From Paenibacillus glycinis (lineage in GTDB: Bacteria; Bacillota; Bacilli; Paenibacillales; Paenibacillaceae): a DNA stretch of 64,000 nt. The position numbers were made by a program, and so were the translations under genes. The notes under the pieces were generated by a model. That model was not told the DNA's origin. It did not search any database and was given only the letters and a program-made list of their open reading frames with translations. The stretch covers positions 62,001 through 126,000 of the forward strand of contig NZ_JAAAMV010000004.1 in assembly GCF_009909185.1 (NCBI RefSeq), in the 5' to 3' direction. This document shows positions 52,793 to 61,421 of this stretch, one piece after another (position 1 is the first letter of the stretch; each line of letters begins with the position of its first letter).

Positions 52793-53617
52793 TTAATACG
52801 TCTTGCTCTCCAGCTCGTTCAGCGGTTTGAACGTGTACCCCTTCTCGCGCGCCGCGTCGATGATGCGGCCGAGCGCGTCGGCGTTGTCCTTGGAGACGGC
52901 ATGCAGCAAAATCACCGCGCCGGGATGGAGCTGCGCCATCACGTTGTCGTAGGCGTATTTCCAGCCGCGCTGGGCGCTTGGCTCCCAGTCCCGGTAGGCG
53001 ACGGACCAAAACACGCTCGTGTAGCCCTGCGACTTGCTGACCGCAAGCACCCGATCGTTGAAGATGCCGCGAGGCGGACGCAGGAACGTCATGTCCTGCT
53101 GTCCGGTCAGCTCGGCGACCGCGGTCTTCACCTTCGCCAGTTCGGTGCCGATCTGGCTGCTCGTGATCGCGCTCATGTCGGGATGGCTCCACGAATGGTT
53201 GCCGATCAGATGGCCTTCCGCGGCCATTCGTTTGACAAGCTCCGGCTTGTCCTTCACGTAATGCCCCGTCACGAAGAATATCGCGGGCACGCCCTTCGCC
53301 TTCAACACGTCCAGAATCCCCGGCGTATAGCCGTTCTCGTAGCCGTTGTCGAAGGTCAGATACAGCTCGCGCTGCTTCGTATCCCCGAGGAAAATCGCCC
53401 CGTGCTGCTGCAGAATGCTCTGGAAGCCCTCTTCCTTGATCGAAGGAAGCGCGCCGCCGACGCTTTTCTTGAAGCCGAAATGAAACGGCCCGCCGCCCGG
53501 CGACGCCGCTGCCGGCTTCAAGAAGGCAAAGCCCGACGCGATGATCAGCGCCGCCAATATCAGGATCCACTCTCGACGTTTTATCAATGTCTCCACCACT
53601 TTCCCAGCTTTGTCCAT
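52793..53617 (-). CDS. pdaA: Polysaccharide deacetylase, PdaA type (cortex muramic-delta-lactam synthesis)
   Basis: 274 residues. N-terminal signal anchor (residues 16-36). NodB motifs: LYLTFDNGYENG (motif 1, Asp), GNHSWSHPDM (zinc HxxxH), FLRPPRGIFN (motif 3) and VILLHAVSKDNA (motif 5). The FDNGYENG form instead of FDDG is typical of PdaA, which deacetylates MurNAc after CwlD action to make spore cortex lactam. Fits the sporulating host. Confidence 0.88.
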   Translation of the reverse strand: MDKAGKVVETLIKRREWILILAALIIASGFAFLKPAAASPGGGPFHFGFKKSVGGALPSIKEEGFQSILQQHGAIFLGDTKQRELYLTFDNGYENGYTPGILDVLKAKGVPAIFFVTGHYVKDKPELVKRMAAEGHLIGNHSWSHPDMSAITSSQIGTELAKVKTAVAELTGQQDMTFLRPPRGIFNDRVLAVSKSQGYTSVFWSVAYRDWEPSAQRGWKYAYDNVMAQLHPGAVILLHAVSKDNADALGRIIDAAREKGYTFKPLNELESKTY

Positions 53618-53732
53618 GGTTGTAATATGTCACGGCTCGCGGGAAATTATGTGAAACGCCGCAAGCGGGAAGCGCCTCCCCGGACCGTATGGTAAAATAA
53701 ACGCATCGCGTCATAAAGGAGACATCTTCTCG

Positions 53733-54323
53733 ATGGTAACGATTGTCAAAATTCGCGCCAGCGCCTTTATCGGCGGCTTGCAGTGGCTGCCCGCCGTACG
53801 GGATCCCGAGAGCGGCGCCACCCGCGAGCTGGCCGGCGATGCGCGAGAGTTCACGCCGCATGCCGGTCATTCGGGACGCTCCCGCATCGAGCAGGAGGTC
53901 GTCGTCGATTTCGAGCGGCGCAAGCTGCTCGCGTTCGCGGATACCGGGACGACCCGGTTGAAGCGGACCGGGCCGGACGGCATCAGCCGCATCGAACAAG
54001 CCACGGCGCCGACGGACGGCATTACGGTCGCCGGCGAGAGCTGGGGAGCGATGTCCGTCGATTTCGTCATGCAGGCGCGCGTCCTTAACCCGCTGCTTCC
54101 GGAGGAGCCTGCCGTCCGCTACGAGCTGCACGTCAACGTGAACGGCAACGACGGCGCCGTGGACATGAGAGGCACGCATGACGCTTTCCCCTGCTACGAG
54201 TTTTACAAGCAGGTCGATTTCGGCGATTTCGAGCTGCTGCACAGCCATGACTTCCGCTTGTCCGGCAGCGAGCCCGCGGCAACGGACGGCAAGATGAACG
54301 AACATTTCGAACGCAAGCTGTAA
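53733..54323 (+). CDS. Hypothetical protein, DUF3238-like
   Basis: 196 residues, no signal peptide. Begins MVTIVKIRASAFIGGLQWLP; contains RIEQEVVVDFERRKLLAFAD and YELHVNVNGNDGAVDMRGTH, compatible with the beta-rich DUF3238 family (from memory, moderate certainty). The ATG has AAAGGAG upstream. The small gene at 54360 follows 36 bases later and may be in the same operon. Function unknown. Confidence 0.65.
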   Translation: MVTIVKIRASAFIGGLQWLPAVRDPESGATRELAGDAREFTPHAGHSGRSRIEQEVVVDFERRKLLAFADTGTTRLKRTGPDGISRIEQATAPTDGITVAGESWGAMSVDFVMQARVLNPLLPEEPAVRYELHVNVNGNDGAVDMRGTHDAFPCYEFYKQVDFGDFELLHSHDFRLSGSEPAATDGKMNEHFERKL

Positions 54324-54359
54324 CAACGGCTTGGCTTTCTTGGGAGGAGGCAGAGCGGC

Positions 54360-54575
54360 ATGTCCTTATACCGCCGATTAGTGACGGACGAGGATTTCAC
54401 GGAGGCCATGGAGCGCCAGTTCAAGCTGCGCGTCTACAAAGACGACCATATCGTCGACTCCGGCGGCATCATCGTCCGATTTGACGAGGCGATCGTCGTC
54501 AGCCAATCCAGCGTCAGCGACGTCGCGTACCACGACCGGACGGCCTGCGAGTTTTTCGAAATTCGCCGTCGCTAG
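54360..54575 (+). CDS. Hypothetical small protein
   Basis: 71 residues beginning MSLYRRLVTDEDFTEAMERQ, basic and beta-rich (DDHIVDSGGIIVRFDEAIVV). Strong GGGAGGAGG site upstream. Probably cotranscribed with the DUF3238-like gene. Not recognised. Confidence 0.65.
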   Translation: MSLYRRLVTDEDFTEAMERQFKLRVYKDDHIVDSGGIIVRFDEAIVVSQSSVSDVAYHDRTACEFFEIRRR

Positions 54576-54708
54576 CAGGTTCGAACCGCAGAAGCGCAAG
54601 CGAGCAAGGGAACCGAACTACAACGGCAGCGCGCGGTCATCTCACGGATTGGACTGCGGCCCGCCGAAATTGCGATGATCGCGACCGGCCGCTTCCGGCA
54701 TGAAAACG

Positions 54709-54747
54709 AAAAAGGATGCCGCCCCGACTAGGGGTCGCATCCTTTTT
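54709..54747. terminator. Intrinsic terminator after the AraC/GyrI-like regulator gene
   Basis: AAAAAGGATGC (54709-54719) pairs with GCATCCTTTTT (54737-54747), with a CCCC/GGGG inner stem. T runs on both strands; it lies between convergent genes. Confidence 0.85.
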
Positions 54748-54771
54748 GACGTGCCGCCGCAAGCCTGCGGC

Positions 54772-55683
54772 TTACTCGCTCTTTCGTTTGACCGGCACGT
54801 AGATGTCCATCTGCCACAGCTCGTTGCCCGGGCCGCAGCGCTCGTCGTACAGCTCGAACTCGGGCTTGCCCGCATGCTCGTAACCGGAATGCGGGAACCA
54901 TTCGCCGAAGATCGCCTGCCAGGTGCTTTGGATCGAAGGCGAGAACTGCTCCTCCGGCACCTTCGGCGTTGAGAACACCGCATATTCCGCTTCGCCGAAC
55001 TCTCTGCAGATCAGGCCGTCCGGCACATTGTCGAAGTCCGTGGCCTCCATGCCGATCAGGTACAGGAACGTGCCGGCGTCCATGTCGAAGCCGTGGCAGA
55101 TGCCAAGCTCGACCGGGCTGTCCGCATGGACGCGGTTCGGGATCTTCTTCTCCCAGCCGTTCTTGAGGTATTCCTGCCAGAAGGCCGGAATTTCCTTCAG
55201 GTTCTCTCCGTCGTTCGTCGTTTGAAGCTCGTAGCCGATCACTTTGAATGCGGGTTTCTTCGCGATGCGATAATCCATTTGAATGCCTCCCAAATAAGGA
55301 TTGTACTTGCGCTGCAGCACGTTCAGCTTGCCGTACTCGGGGGGCTGAATCCCCCGCTTGCGATAGTCCGCCGGCGTCATGTCGAACATGCGCTTGAATG
55401 CGCGCGTGAACGTCTCGTGGTTCTGAAATCCGCATTCCAGCGCGATGTCGAGCAGCCGTTCATCCGAATGGGCGACTTGGAAGGCAGCGCGCGCCAATCG
55501 CCGCTTGCGCACGTATTCCATCACCGTCTCGCCTGCCATGACTTGAAAGACGCGGTGGAAATGGAACTCCGAGAACATCGCGGCGGCCGCAAGCCGCGCC
55601 AACGAAAGCTCCTCGGCCATATGTGCCTCGATATAATCGATCGTCGCTTGAATCCGCTCCAAGTAGTCCTGTTTCGTCGGCAA
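54772..55683 (-). CDS. AraC-family regulator with GyrI-like effector-binding domain
   Basis: 303 residues. AraC DNA-binding domain at the N-terminus (MAEELSLARLAAAAMFSEFH ... IALECGFQNHETFTRAFKRM, residues ~20-105), then a GyrI/SOUL-like small-molecule-binding domain from about 140 to the end (FKVIGYELQTTN; WQMDIYVPVKRK). The start is a TTG at 55683 because GGGAGGTG lies six bases upstream; a longer in-frame extension has no site. Similar proteins respond to xenobiotics. No obvious target gene is adjacent. Confidence 0.88.
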   Translation of the reverse strand: MPTKQDYLERIQATIDYIEAHMAEELSLARLAAAAMFSEFHFHRVFQVMAGETVMEYVRKRRLARAAFQVAHSDERLLDIALECGFQNHETFTRAFKRMFDMTPADYRKRGIQPPEYGKLNVLQRKYNPYLGGIQMDYRIAKKPAFKVIGYELQTTNDGENLKEIPAFWQEYLKNGWEKKIPNRVHADSPVELGICHGFDMDAGTFLYLIGMEATDFDNVPDGLICREFGEAEYAVFSTPKVPEEQFSPSIQSTWQAIFGEWFPHSGYEHAGKPEFELYDERCGPGNELWQMDIYVPVKRKSE

Positions 55684-55928
55684 GCTCGGCACCTCCCTTG
55701 GACTGATCTTATTGTAGCGCGGCCACGCGGGCAAAATCTTGATGATACTTGCTGAAACGCAGGCCGTTATTCGTCGCCCCGGGTTGAATATCATGCTCCG
55801 CTGCCGGCTTCGAATCTAGGAATCTATTGCTATCGGCGGTTGCCCTAGCACATTCGACTCTATCTGCATCTATTAGTACTAACAGGCACGTCAGCATTCT
55901 ACTATGAAGAGGAAAGCAGGGGAAACGG

Positions 55929-56522
55929 ATGTCGAACGCGATTAAATCATCGGCAAGCAAGCCGCCTCGGAGCGGATACGGCAAGCGGGCTGTCGGCGGT
56001 AGCGTTCAGCGTATGCGAACGGTCTCCAAGAGCCGCGCGGCGGCAACGAAAAGCTGCAGGCAGCAGAAAGGCACCCCCCGGTTTCGGCCGCGCGCGCGGA
56101 TCAGCCGGCGGATCGTCTTCTCGACGGGTATTCTCAGGCGCAATCCGTGCACGGCCTTCGCGCTGGTCGATCTTGCCAACCTCGGCGCCACGGTGGCGCG
56201 CCGAATGACGGTTCAAGTGTTCGATTGGTCGCGGGGACTGCCCGTGGCTTTGAAACTGCTGCCATGCAATTCGACCCGCTGCTTCGTCTCGCTTGCTCCG
56301 GGCACGGCCGACTTCGTCTATGCCGACGTAACCGGCGTCGAGTTCAAGTACGAGGTGCGCATCTCGAAAGCGTCCGTCAACCGGAACGTCATCCTGAACG
56401 TCAGCGGACTGAGCGCCGAGCCGATGACCCCCCAGACCGGCGACAACGTCCTGCACCATCAGCTGTTCCGCATTACGGGCAGAATCGGCAGCATCGAAAG
56501 CGGCTGCGGATGCCGGTCTTAA
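55929..56522 (+). CDS. Hypothetical protein with Arg/Lys-rich N-terminus
   Basis: 197 residues. Residues 1-55 are very basic and low in structure (KPPRSGYGKRAVGG; RPRARISRR); from about 70 a beta-rich domain follows (CTAFALVDLANLGATVARRM, then TVQVFDWSRGLP; FKYEVRISKASVNRNVILNV) and the end is Cys-rich (SGCGCRS). Similar beta domains occur in unnamed Bacillales proteins, some possibly on the spore surface (weak). GGGGAAAC precedes the ATG. Function unknown. Confidence 0.6.
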   Translation: MSNAIKSSASKPPRSGYGKRAVGGSVQRMRTVSKSRAAATKSCRQQKGTPRFRPRARISRRIVFSTGILRRNPCTAFALVDLANLGATVARRMTVQVFDWSRGLPVALKLLPCNSTRCFVSLAPGTADFVYADVTGVEFKYEVRISKASVNRNVILNVSGLSAEPMTPQTGDNVLHHQLFRITGRIGSIESGCGCRS

Positions 56523-56525
56523 TCG

Positions 56526-57089
56526 CTATAGAGCCGGCCGCGTCCGCACCTTGTGCCATATGGCCTGCCAATTCTTCCTCGCGACCCGAGCCTCGCAATA
56601 AGCGGCAAGTTCCGGCCGCGAGCCGAAGAGCGGCGTCGGCCGGACCGTCATGCTAACGACGTCCTCGATCCCCCACGGCGCCGCGAGGATCACCTCGTCG
56701 CCCGCGCCCAAGGATAAGCCGAGCGCGGTCGCCGTTTCCGGAAATTTGGAGATCGCGTCGACGGATGACGCGTAGGGCGGATTATCGTTCACGACATGCA
56801 TCCTCGCCTGGTTTTTCACGGACCAGGGTACGCCGGGCATCAAGCCGCTCAGACATTGCTCCGATTCCTTCTCCATGTCCTCGTCCAAACAGCCGGCATC
56901 GAAGTAGACGACGTCCACGTCGGCCAGCGGCGTCCGTTCGGCGAAGCCGTGAAGATGGTCCCATACCATGGACCGGACAAAGCCCGCGCACACCCACCAG
57001 TCGGGCAAATCGAGCTGCCGCGCGGCGCGCAACACCTTCATGGCCCACTTGTCCCCGGCGGCGAGCCGGATGATATCCCGTTCGTTCAT
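56526..57089 (-). CDS. Nucleotidyltransferase-family protein (COG3575-like)
   Basis: 187 residues with the pattern of a minimal nucleotidyltransferase: WWVCAGFVRSMVWDHLHG, then PLADVDVVYFDAG supplying the catalytic Asp pair, and PWSVKNQARMHVVNDNPPYA. Such proteins are common single genes of unknown substrate in Firmicutes. The stop lies three bases from the convergent gene stop at 56522. Confidence 0.8.
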   Translation of the reverse strand: MNERDIIRLAAGDKWAMKVLRAARQLDLPDWWVCAGFVRSMVWDHLHGFAERTPLADVDVVYFDAGCLDEDMEKESEQCLSGLMPGVPWSVKNQARMHVVNDNPPYASSVDAISKFPETATALGLSLGAGDEVILAAPWGIEDVVSMTVRPTPLFGSRPELAAYCEARVARKNWQAIWHKVRTRPAL

Positions 57090-57174
57090 TATTGCGCGAC
57101 CGCCTTCCCAATACGAACATATATTCTTATTATACTGGAAATAACCCCCTGCGCAACTCTTTCTTTTTCAAAAA

Positions 57175-57223
57175 AAAAGGGATTCAAACCGTCCGGCCCG
57201 AAAGCCCCGTTTGAATCCCTTTT
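57175..57223. terminator. Intrinsic terminator of the aldo/keto reductase gene
   Basis: A 15-bp perfect stem (AAAAGGGATTCAAAC / GTTTGAATCCCTTTT) with T residues on the minus-strand side, about 70 bases past the reductase stop. Confidence 0.85.
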
Positions 57224-57295
57224 CCCGCGCGGTTGCTTGCCGGCATGCGGAACCGGTCACCGGATCATGCACGCCGTTTCCGGCTTCCAGCGCGG

Positions 57296-58162
57296 TTACT
57301 CGGCCGGACTCGGCCGATCGACCGGGAAGTTCGCCTCGATCCGCGCCAGATCGTCGCCGTCCAGCTCCCAGCCCAAGGAATCGACGTTGTCCTTGATATG
57401 CGTCCGGCTGGCGGCTTTCGGGATCGTGACGAGATTGTCCTGCCGCAGCACCCAGTTCAGCGCGACCTGGAACGCGGTTTTGCCGTATTTGGCGCCGATG
57501 GCGTCCAAGACTCGCCGCTGCTCCGATCCCGCCTCGGGGAATCCGACTCCGCCGAAGACATGAGGCGCATAGCCGAAAGGCGAGTACCCCATGACCGTTA
57601 TGCCGGCTTCCCCGCAGTAAGGCAGGCTGTCGCGCTCGATGCCCCGATCGTTCAAATGATAGGGCACCTGGTTGCAGACGAGCGGGATGTCGCCCAGGCA
57701 TCGCTGCGCTTCCCGCAAGAGGGCGATCGAGAAATTGCTCACGCCGACATGCTTGATCATCCCGCGCTTGACCAATTCGGCCATGCCGGCCATCGTTTCC
57801 GATACCTCGTGCTGCTCGCTCGGCCAATGCTGCAGATACAAGTCGATATGGCCGGTTTTCAATCGATCCAGGCTGGCTTCCGCCGCATCCAGCACGCCTT
57901 GGTACGAGCAATTGCGCGCCGCCACCTTCGTGACGAGGAACACCTCGTCACGCATGCCCGCGATCGCCTGGCCGACGACCCGTTCGGAGCCGCCGGAGGC
58001 GTAATCCTCCGCCGTGTCGATGAGCGTCAGGCCGTGCTCGATGCCGAACAGCAGCGCCTCGATCTCCTGCTTCGCGCTCCCTTCCTCTTCGCCGAATTTC
58101 CACGTTCCTTGTCCGATTGCCGGAATGCGAACCTCCGTGTTGCCTAATTTACGCTGCAGCAT
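57296..58162 (-). CDS. Aldo/keto reductase
   Basis: 288-residue NADPH-dependent TIM-barrel reductase. The catalytic tetrad is visible: LIDTAEDYASG (Asp and Tyr near residues 49 and 53), LVTKV (Lys) and DLYLQHWPSE (His near 112). KHVGVSNF and VTIPKAASRTHIKDN (NADPH binding) are also present. The ATG has GGAGGG upstream. Substrate not predictable. Confidence 0.93.
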   Translation of the reverse strand: MLQRKLGNTEVRIPAIGQGTWKFGEEEGSAKQEIEALLFGIEHGLTLIDTAEDYASGGSERVVGQAIAGMRDEVFLVTKVAARNCSYQGVLDAAEASLDRLKTGHIDLYLQHWPSEQHEVSETMAGMAELVKRGMIKHVGVSNFSIALLREAQRCLGDIPLVCNQVPYHLNDRGIERDSLPYCGEAGITVMGYSPFGYAPHVFGGVGFPEAGSEQRRVLDAIGAKYGKTAFQVALNWVLRQDNLVTIPKAASRTHIKDNVDSLGWELDGDDLARIEANFPVDRPSPAE

Positions 58163-58183
58163 ACGATCCCTCCGAATTGAGAT

Positions 58184-59065
58184 TTAATAGATGTCCGTCG
58201 CGTCTTGAGGCAGGTTCCTGACGCGTTCGAGATAAGCGGTCATGTTGGCGTCGTCATGATGCGGATACGCGAACGAGCAGCTTGCCGCAACGTCCGCGGC
58301 CAGTCCGCGGAACAATGCGCAAGCCGTGAAGATCGCCTGCCAGAAGTGCTCGCGGCTGCCGTCCGAGAAGGTGCCTTCATATTGCTTCCAGACATCCGGC
58401 GGCAAATAACGCTTGAAGTATTTGCCCATCTTGCCCGCGGATACCCGATACCCGTGCCGCATCCCGATCCACCAGGCGATCATCTCTTCCAACGATTTGC
58501 GCGACGTCAGCTCGAACATTTGCCTGGCATACGGGAGCTCGTCCCGCCAGATGCCTTTGGCCGCGTTTTGCAGGCACCACCAGAATTCGTTGGCGCAGAA
58601 GTCGAACTGCGCTTTCGTCGGCTTGCGGACGAAATAGTCCGCCTCCGTCGGAGCCGGGATGACCGGCAGCAGCCCGTCCTTGTCCAGCAGCGGCACCGTC
58701 AGCATATCCTGCCCGTAGGTCGCCAGCGTCTCTTCCGCGATCTGAATCGTCAGATCGATCCGGTTGCCGTCCGCGAACAGCATCAAATACCCGTACGAAC
58801 GGTCCACCTCCGCTGGGTGGCCCAGGTCCAGATCCAGCTTATCCGGCTCTTGCATCATGAGGCGCTCCCCGAAGACCGCGAGCCAGCCGCGGTCCCGCAG
58901 GAAGGAAGCCGTCTCCGTCACCACGTACACGACGTCGTAATCCTGGAAAATATCGCGCGGCGCGTTAGGATTCGTTCGCGAGCCGTTCATGTACGCGGCC
59001 CGGATCCGCCCGTCTTCGCGCGCGACGCCGAGTATCAAATCCATCATTTCGCGTTCGCTTCGCAA
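58184..59065 (-). CDS. aadK: Aminoglycoside 6-adenylyltransferase (AadK/ANT(6)-like)
   Basis: 293 residues. Nucleotidyltransferase motif AAYMNGSRTNPNAPRDIFQD, then YDVVYVV, holds the catalytic GSR and D-x-D. Conserved regions LDLDLGHPAEVDRSYGYLML and RIDLTIQI follow, and the C-terminal half matches the streptomycin adenylyltransferase fold. Such chromosomal genes give low-level streptomycin resistance in Bacillus; actual activity here is untested. It starts at a TTG with GGGAGG seven bases upstream. Confidence 0.8.
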   Translation of the reverse strand: MRSEREMMDLILGVAREDGRIRAAYMNGSRTNPNAPRDIFQDYDVVYVVTETASFLRDRGWLAVFGERLMMQEPDKLDLDLGHPAEVDRSYGYLMLFADGNRIDLTIQIAEETLATYGQDMLTVPLLDKDGLLPVIPAPTEADYFVRKPTKAQFDFCANEFWWCLQNAAKGIWRDELPYARQMFELTSRKSLEEMIAWWIGMRHGYRVSAGKMGKYFKRYLPPDVWKQYEGTFSDGSREHFWQAIFTACALFRGLAADVAASCSFAYPHHDDANMTAYLERVRNLPQDATDIY

Positions 59066-59071
59066 CGCTCG

Positions 59072-59167
59072 TCACCTCCCGTTCGGCCAGCCTGCAATCA
59101 GCGCCAGATTCAGCCAGAGCGCGTTCGTGATCCAATAGAACCGCAAGGTCTCCCGGAAATATTGCAC
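59072..59167 (-). CDS. Possible short upstream ORF before the aadK-like gene
   Basis: 31-residue ORF (GTG start with AGGAAGGG upstream; peptide begins MQYFRETLRFYWITNALWLN). It ends six bases before the aadK-like start, and its stop lies within the ribosome binding site region of that gene. It could be a leader peptide or a chance frame. Confidence 0.3.
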   Translation of the reverse strand: MQYFRETLRFYWITNALWLNLALIAGWPNGR

Positions 59168-59275
59168 GAGGTTCGCCCTTCCTGTTCATCGTACCATTAT
59201 TGGAGATAAAAGGGAGTGCTTTTTCTACTGTTTTGCTCCGTGCGCGAATAGACCCGGGGAATCCGCGTGTCAAAC

Positions 59276-59311
59276 GAAAAAGAACCTTCGTCCCTGGCGG
59301 ACGGAGGTTCT
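59276..59311 (-). terminator. Intrinsic terminator of the 98-residue membrane protein gene
   Basis: Minus strand AGAACCTCCGTCC / GGACGAAGGTTCT with a five-base loop, followed by TTTT. It lies about 70 bases after the stop. Confidence 0.85.
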
Positions 59312-59382
59312 CGCGTTTTCCCGGCAACAATCGCCGATGCTGCATGCTTCCGCGCGATCGCATCGCGGGACTTCTGCCGCTT

Positions 59383-59679
59383 CTACTGTTCTCTGCTCCG
59401 CTGCGCCGCCGAGACCATGAGCAGGATCGCGGAGACCAAGTGCAGGAACCAGCCGATGAACGGAATCCAGCCCAGCACCGAGGTAATGATGCCCATGATC
59501 GAACCGTACTTGGACTCCCTGTTCATCGCGGACAGCACCAGCGTCAAGATATGGAGCAGCAGCATGATGCCAAGTGCGCTGTAGCTGCTCGATACGATAA
59601 TCAAGCCGCCGATGATCGGAATCGCCAATATAAGTTCGAATACCCCTGTCAGCCATTTCATCGCTTGCGCGCCCGTCAC
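59383..59679 (-). CDS. Hypothetical small membrane protein
   Basis: 98 residues with three membrane segments (about 12-30, 35-50 and 60-90), ending in a charged AAQRSREQ tail. Starts at a GTG with GGGAG upstream; an ATG six codons later is possible. Not recognised beyond a general DUF4870-like look. Confidence 0.65.
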   Translation of the reverse strand: MTGAQAMKWLTGVFELILAIPIIGGLIIVSSSYSALGIMLLLHILTLVLSAMNRESKYGSIMGIITSVLGWIPFIGWFLHLVSAILLMVSAAQRSREQ

Positions 59680-59785
59680 ATTCTCACGCTCCCTGGGTTG
59701 ATTTTCCCAGTTATTGTAACAGATCGGCTATCTTTAGGGTAGTCCAGTTTTGTTCATGCATCAAGCCCGCGACCGGTCGGCGGAA

Positions 59786-61063
59786 TTATTGGCGGCGAAC
59801 ATTGGCGTGCAGCAACGCGGCCATTTCCTGCCGTTCGGGACCTTCCAAAGGCAGCATGCCGTTCAGCACTTGATAAAGCCGCCCGCGGTCGGCCGTTTCC
59901 ATAAGCAAGTTCAACAAATGAACGATCACCTTTTTTTGCTCGGGATTCAAGCGGGCGAAGATGCGGGGTTCTATCCGATAGAGCTCTTGAATGACCTGCT
60001 TCAGCTCCTCCTGCCTGATGCCGTCCTCCGGCGTGTCCTTGAAGGCGGGGAACGCATCCGACGCGACCAGATCGCTGATGATCAGGTCGGAATGGATCTT
60101 GAGAAACGGCTTGCGCTTCCCGCTGATCAGCTGGTTGATGTGCTCCAGCAAATATTGAAAGACCTCGCTCTTCCGGCTTAACCCGAACGTCATTTCCTGC
60201 TGCCCGTATTGCTCGTCGCTCATAAAATCGAAATCGTCGAACAGCTTGCTTTGGATGTAGACGCTGTGATAGAAGGAATCCCCCTTATTGTTAAAGCTCG
60301 TGGGCTGCTTGTGCTTCTCCCTCTTCCTGGCGTCCAGAAAATAGAGTTTGGAATACTCGTTGTTGATCCGCTCCGTCCAACGGATGTATTTGATGGCAAA
60401 CTTGGTTTGGGTCGGAGGATGCTCGAGCTCCATCGTCTCCTTCGCTCCGATAATGCCCGAATAATCCAGGAAATCGCCCGTTTCCATCACGATGCCGAAC
60501 TTCTTGCCTTCATGAAGCTCGAGAAACCACCCGAACTCCTTGCTCAAAAATTGTTTTAACTCGAACAAGTCGATTTCTTTATGGATATAGTCGAAGGTTA
60601 CCGTCGTTCCCGTTTTCGCTTTGCTCTCCGCATTGTCCGTCAGCGTATAGGCATCCAGACTCTCGGAGGCGATATGAATGGAGTAGGTCTGGTTGCCGGC
60701 ACCCGCGTGATAGGTGGTTGTCCATGTTGCCCGGGAGCAAAAGCTGTGGAAAGTCAATCGTCCGATTCCGTTCTTGCCATGCATCGTCGAGCTCATCCGC
60801 ACCCTGTTGGCCGCGTCGATCTGCTTCTCGGATTCATAGAAAGGCGTGAATTTCCGTTCCAGCACGGTTCTGTCGATGCCCTCGCCGTTGTCGGAAATCA
60901 TCAATCTCTCCAAGCCGCCCAAAGCATTCCGTTCGGCTTTGATTTCGACAATCGTCGCTTTCGCGTCAAATCCATTCCAAATGTACTCCGCGATCGCTTG
61001 TAAATAGTCAAATTTTTGCAGCGTCTTTTTGATGCCCTTGGATGTGATTCGAATGTTGACCAC
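59786..61063 (-). CDS. GHKL-family ATPase, MORC/Hsp90-like
   Basis: 425 residues. Bergerat ATP-binding fold at the N-terminus: N-box AIAEYIWNGFDAKA (E26, N30, D33), G1 SDNGEGID (57-64) and G2 HGKNGIGRLTF (95-105). The middle resembles the S5 domain of MutL/MORC-type ATPases, and the C-terminus is a helical region without recognised domains. Related stand-alone ATPases occur near restriction and other defence genes, but no such genes are next to it. It starts at a GTG with AAGGGGG upstream. Confidence 0.8.
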   Translation of the reverse strand: MVNIRITSKGIKKTLQKFDYLQAIAEYIWNGFDAKATIVEIKAERNALGGLERLMISDNGEGIDRTVLERKFTPFYESEKQIDAANRVRMSSTMHGKNGIGRLTFHSFCSRATWTTTYHAGAGNQTYSIHIASESLDAYTLTDNAESKAKTGTTVTFDYIHKEIDLFELKQFLSKEFGWFLELHEGKKFGIVMETGDFLDYSGIIGAKETMELEHPPTQTKFAIKYIRWTERINNEYSKLYFLDARKREKHKQPTSFNNKGDSFYHSVYIQSKLFDDFDFMSDEQYGQQEMTFGLSRKSEVFQYLLEHINQLISGKRKPFLKIHSDLIISDLVASDAFPAFKDTPEDGIRQEELKQVIQELYRIEPRIFARLNPEQKKVIVHLLNLLMETADRGRLYQVLNGMLPLEGPERQEMAALLHANVRRQ

Positions 61064-61421
61064 AGCTGTTCAACCCCCTTCTCTTCCATAGTGTACCATA
61101 TTTATTTTGCTAGTTTAAGCCATTCGGGACGGTCTCGCGGCCCGTCGTTCGGGCGGTGGAATGCTGCCGTCATTCCGGTTCCGGAAGGTGTGACCGAGCT
61201 TAAATAATCGGCGCCTCGAACAAGCCGGAGTCTACGTTCAGGCTGCTCGATAGCGAACGGATGTCCGCTCCCCCAACGCCATAAAAATAGGACAGGGCGA
61301 GCACGCCTGTCCTTGCTTTGCTTGAATCATTGCGGCAAGCATGATTATGGCATAACCCAAGCATAACCGAAGCACCGCTGCCGGCGTTCAACACCCGCCC
61401 GCGCGGCTCCGGTCATCCCCG
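61064..61421. other. Intergenic region
   Basis: About 358 bases between the GHKL gene and the SRPBCC gene. It holds the terminator at 61282-61313 and presumably the GHKL promoter; a 64-codon minus-strand frame (61200-61394) has no good ribosome binding site and I do not call it. Confidence 0.5.
61282..61313 (-). terminator. Intrinsic terminator after the SRPBCC gene
   Basis: Minus strand AGGACAGG, nine-base loop, CCTGTCCT, then ATTTTTAT. Confidence 0.75.

Noticed and set aside
61200-61394. 64-codon minus-strand frame in the intergenic region
   Set aside because: No good ribosome binding site and a terminator hairpin lies inside it.
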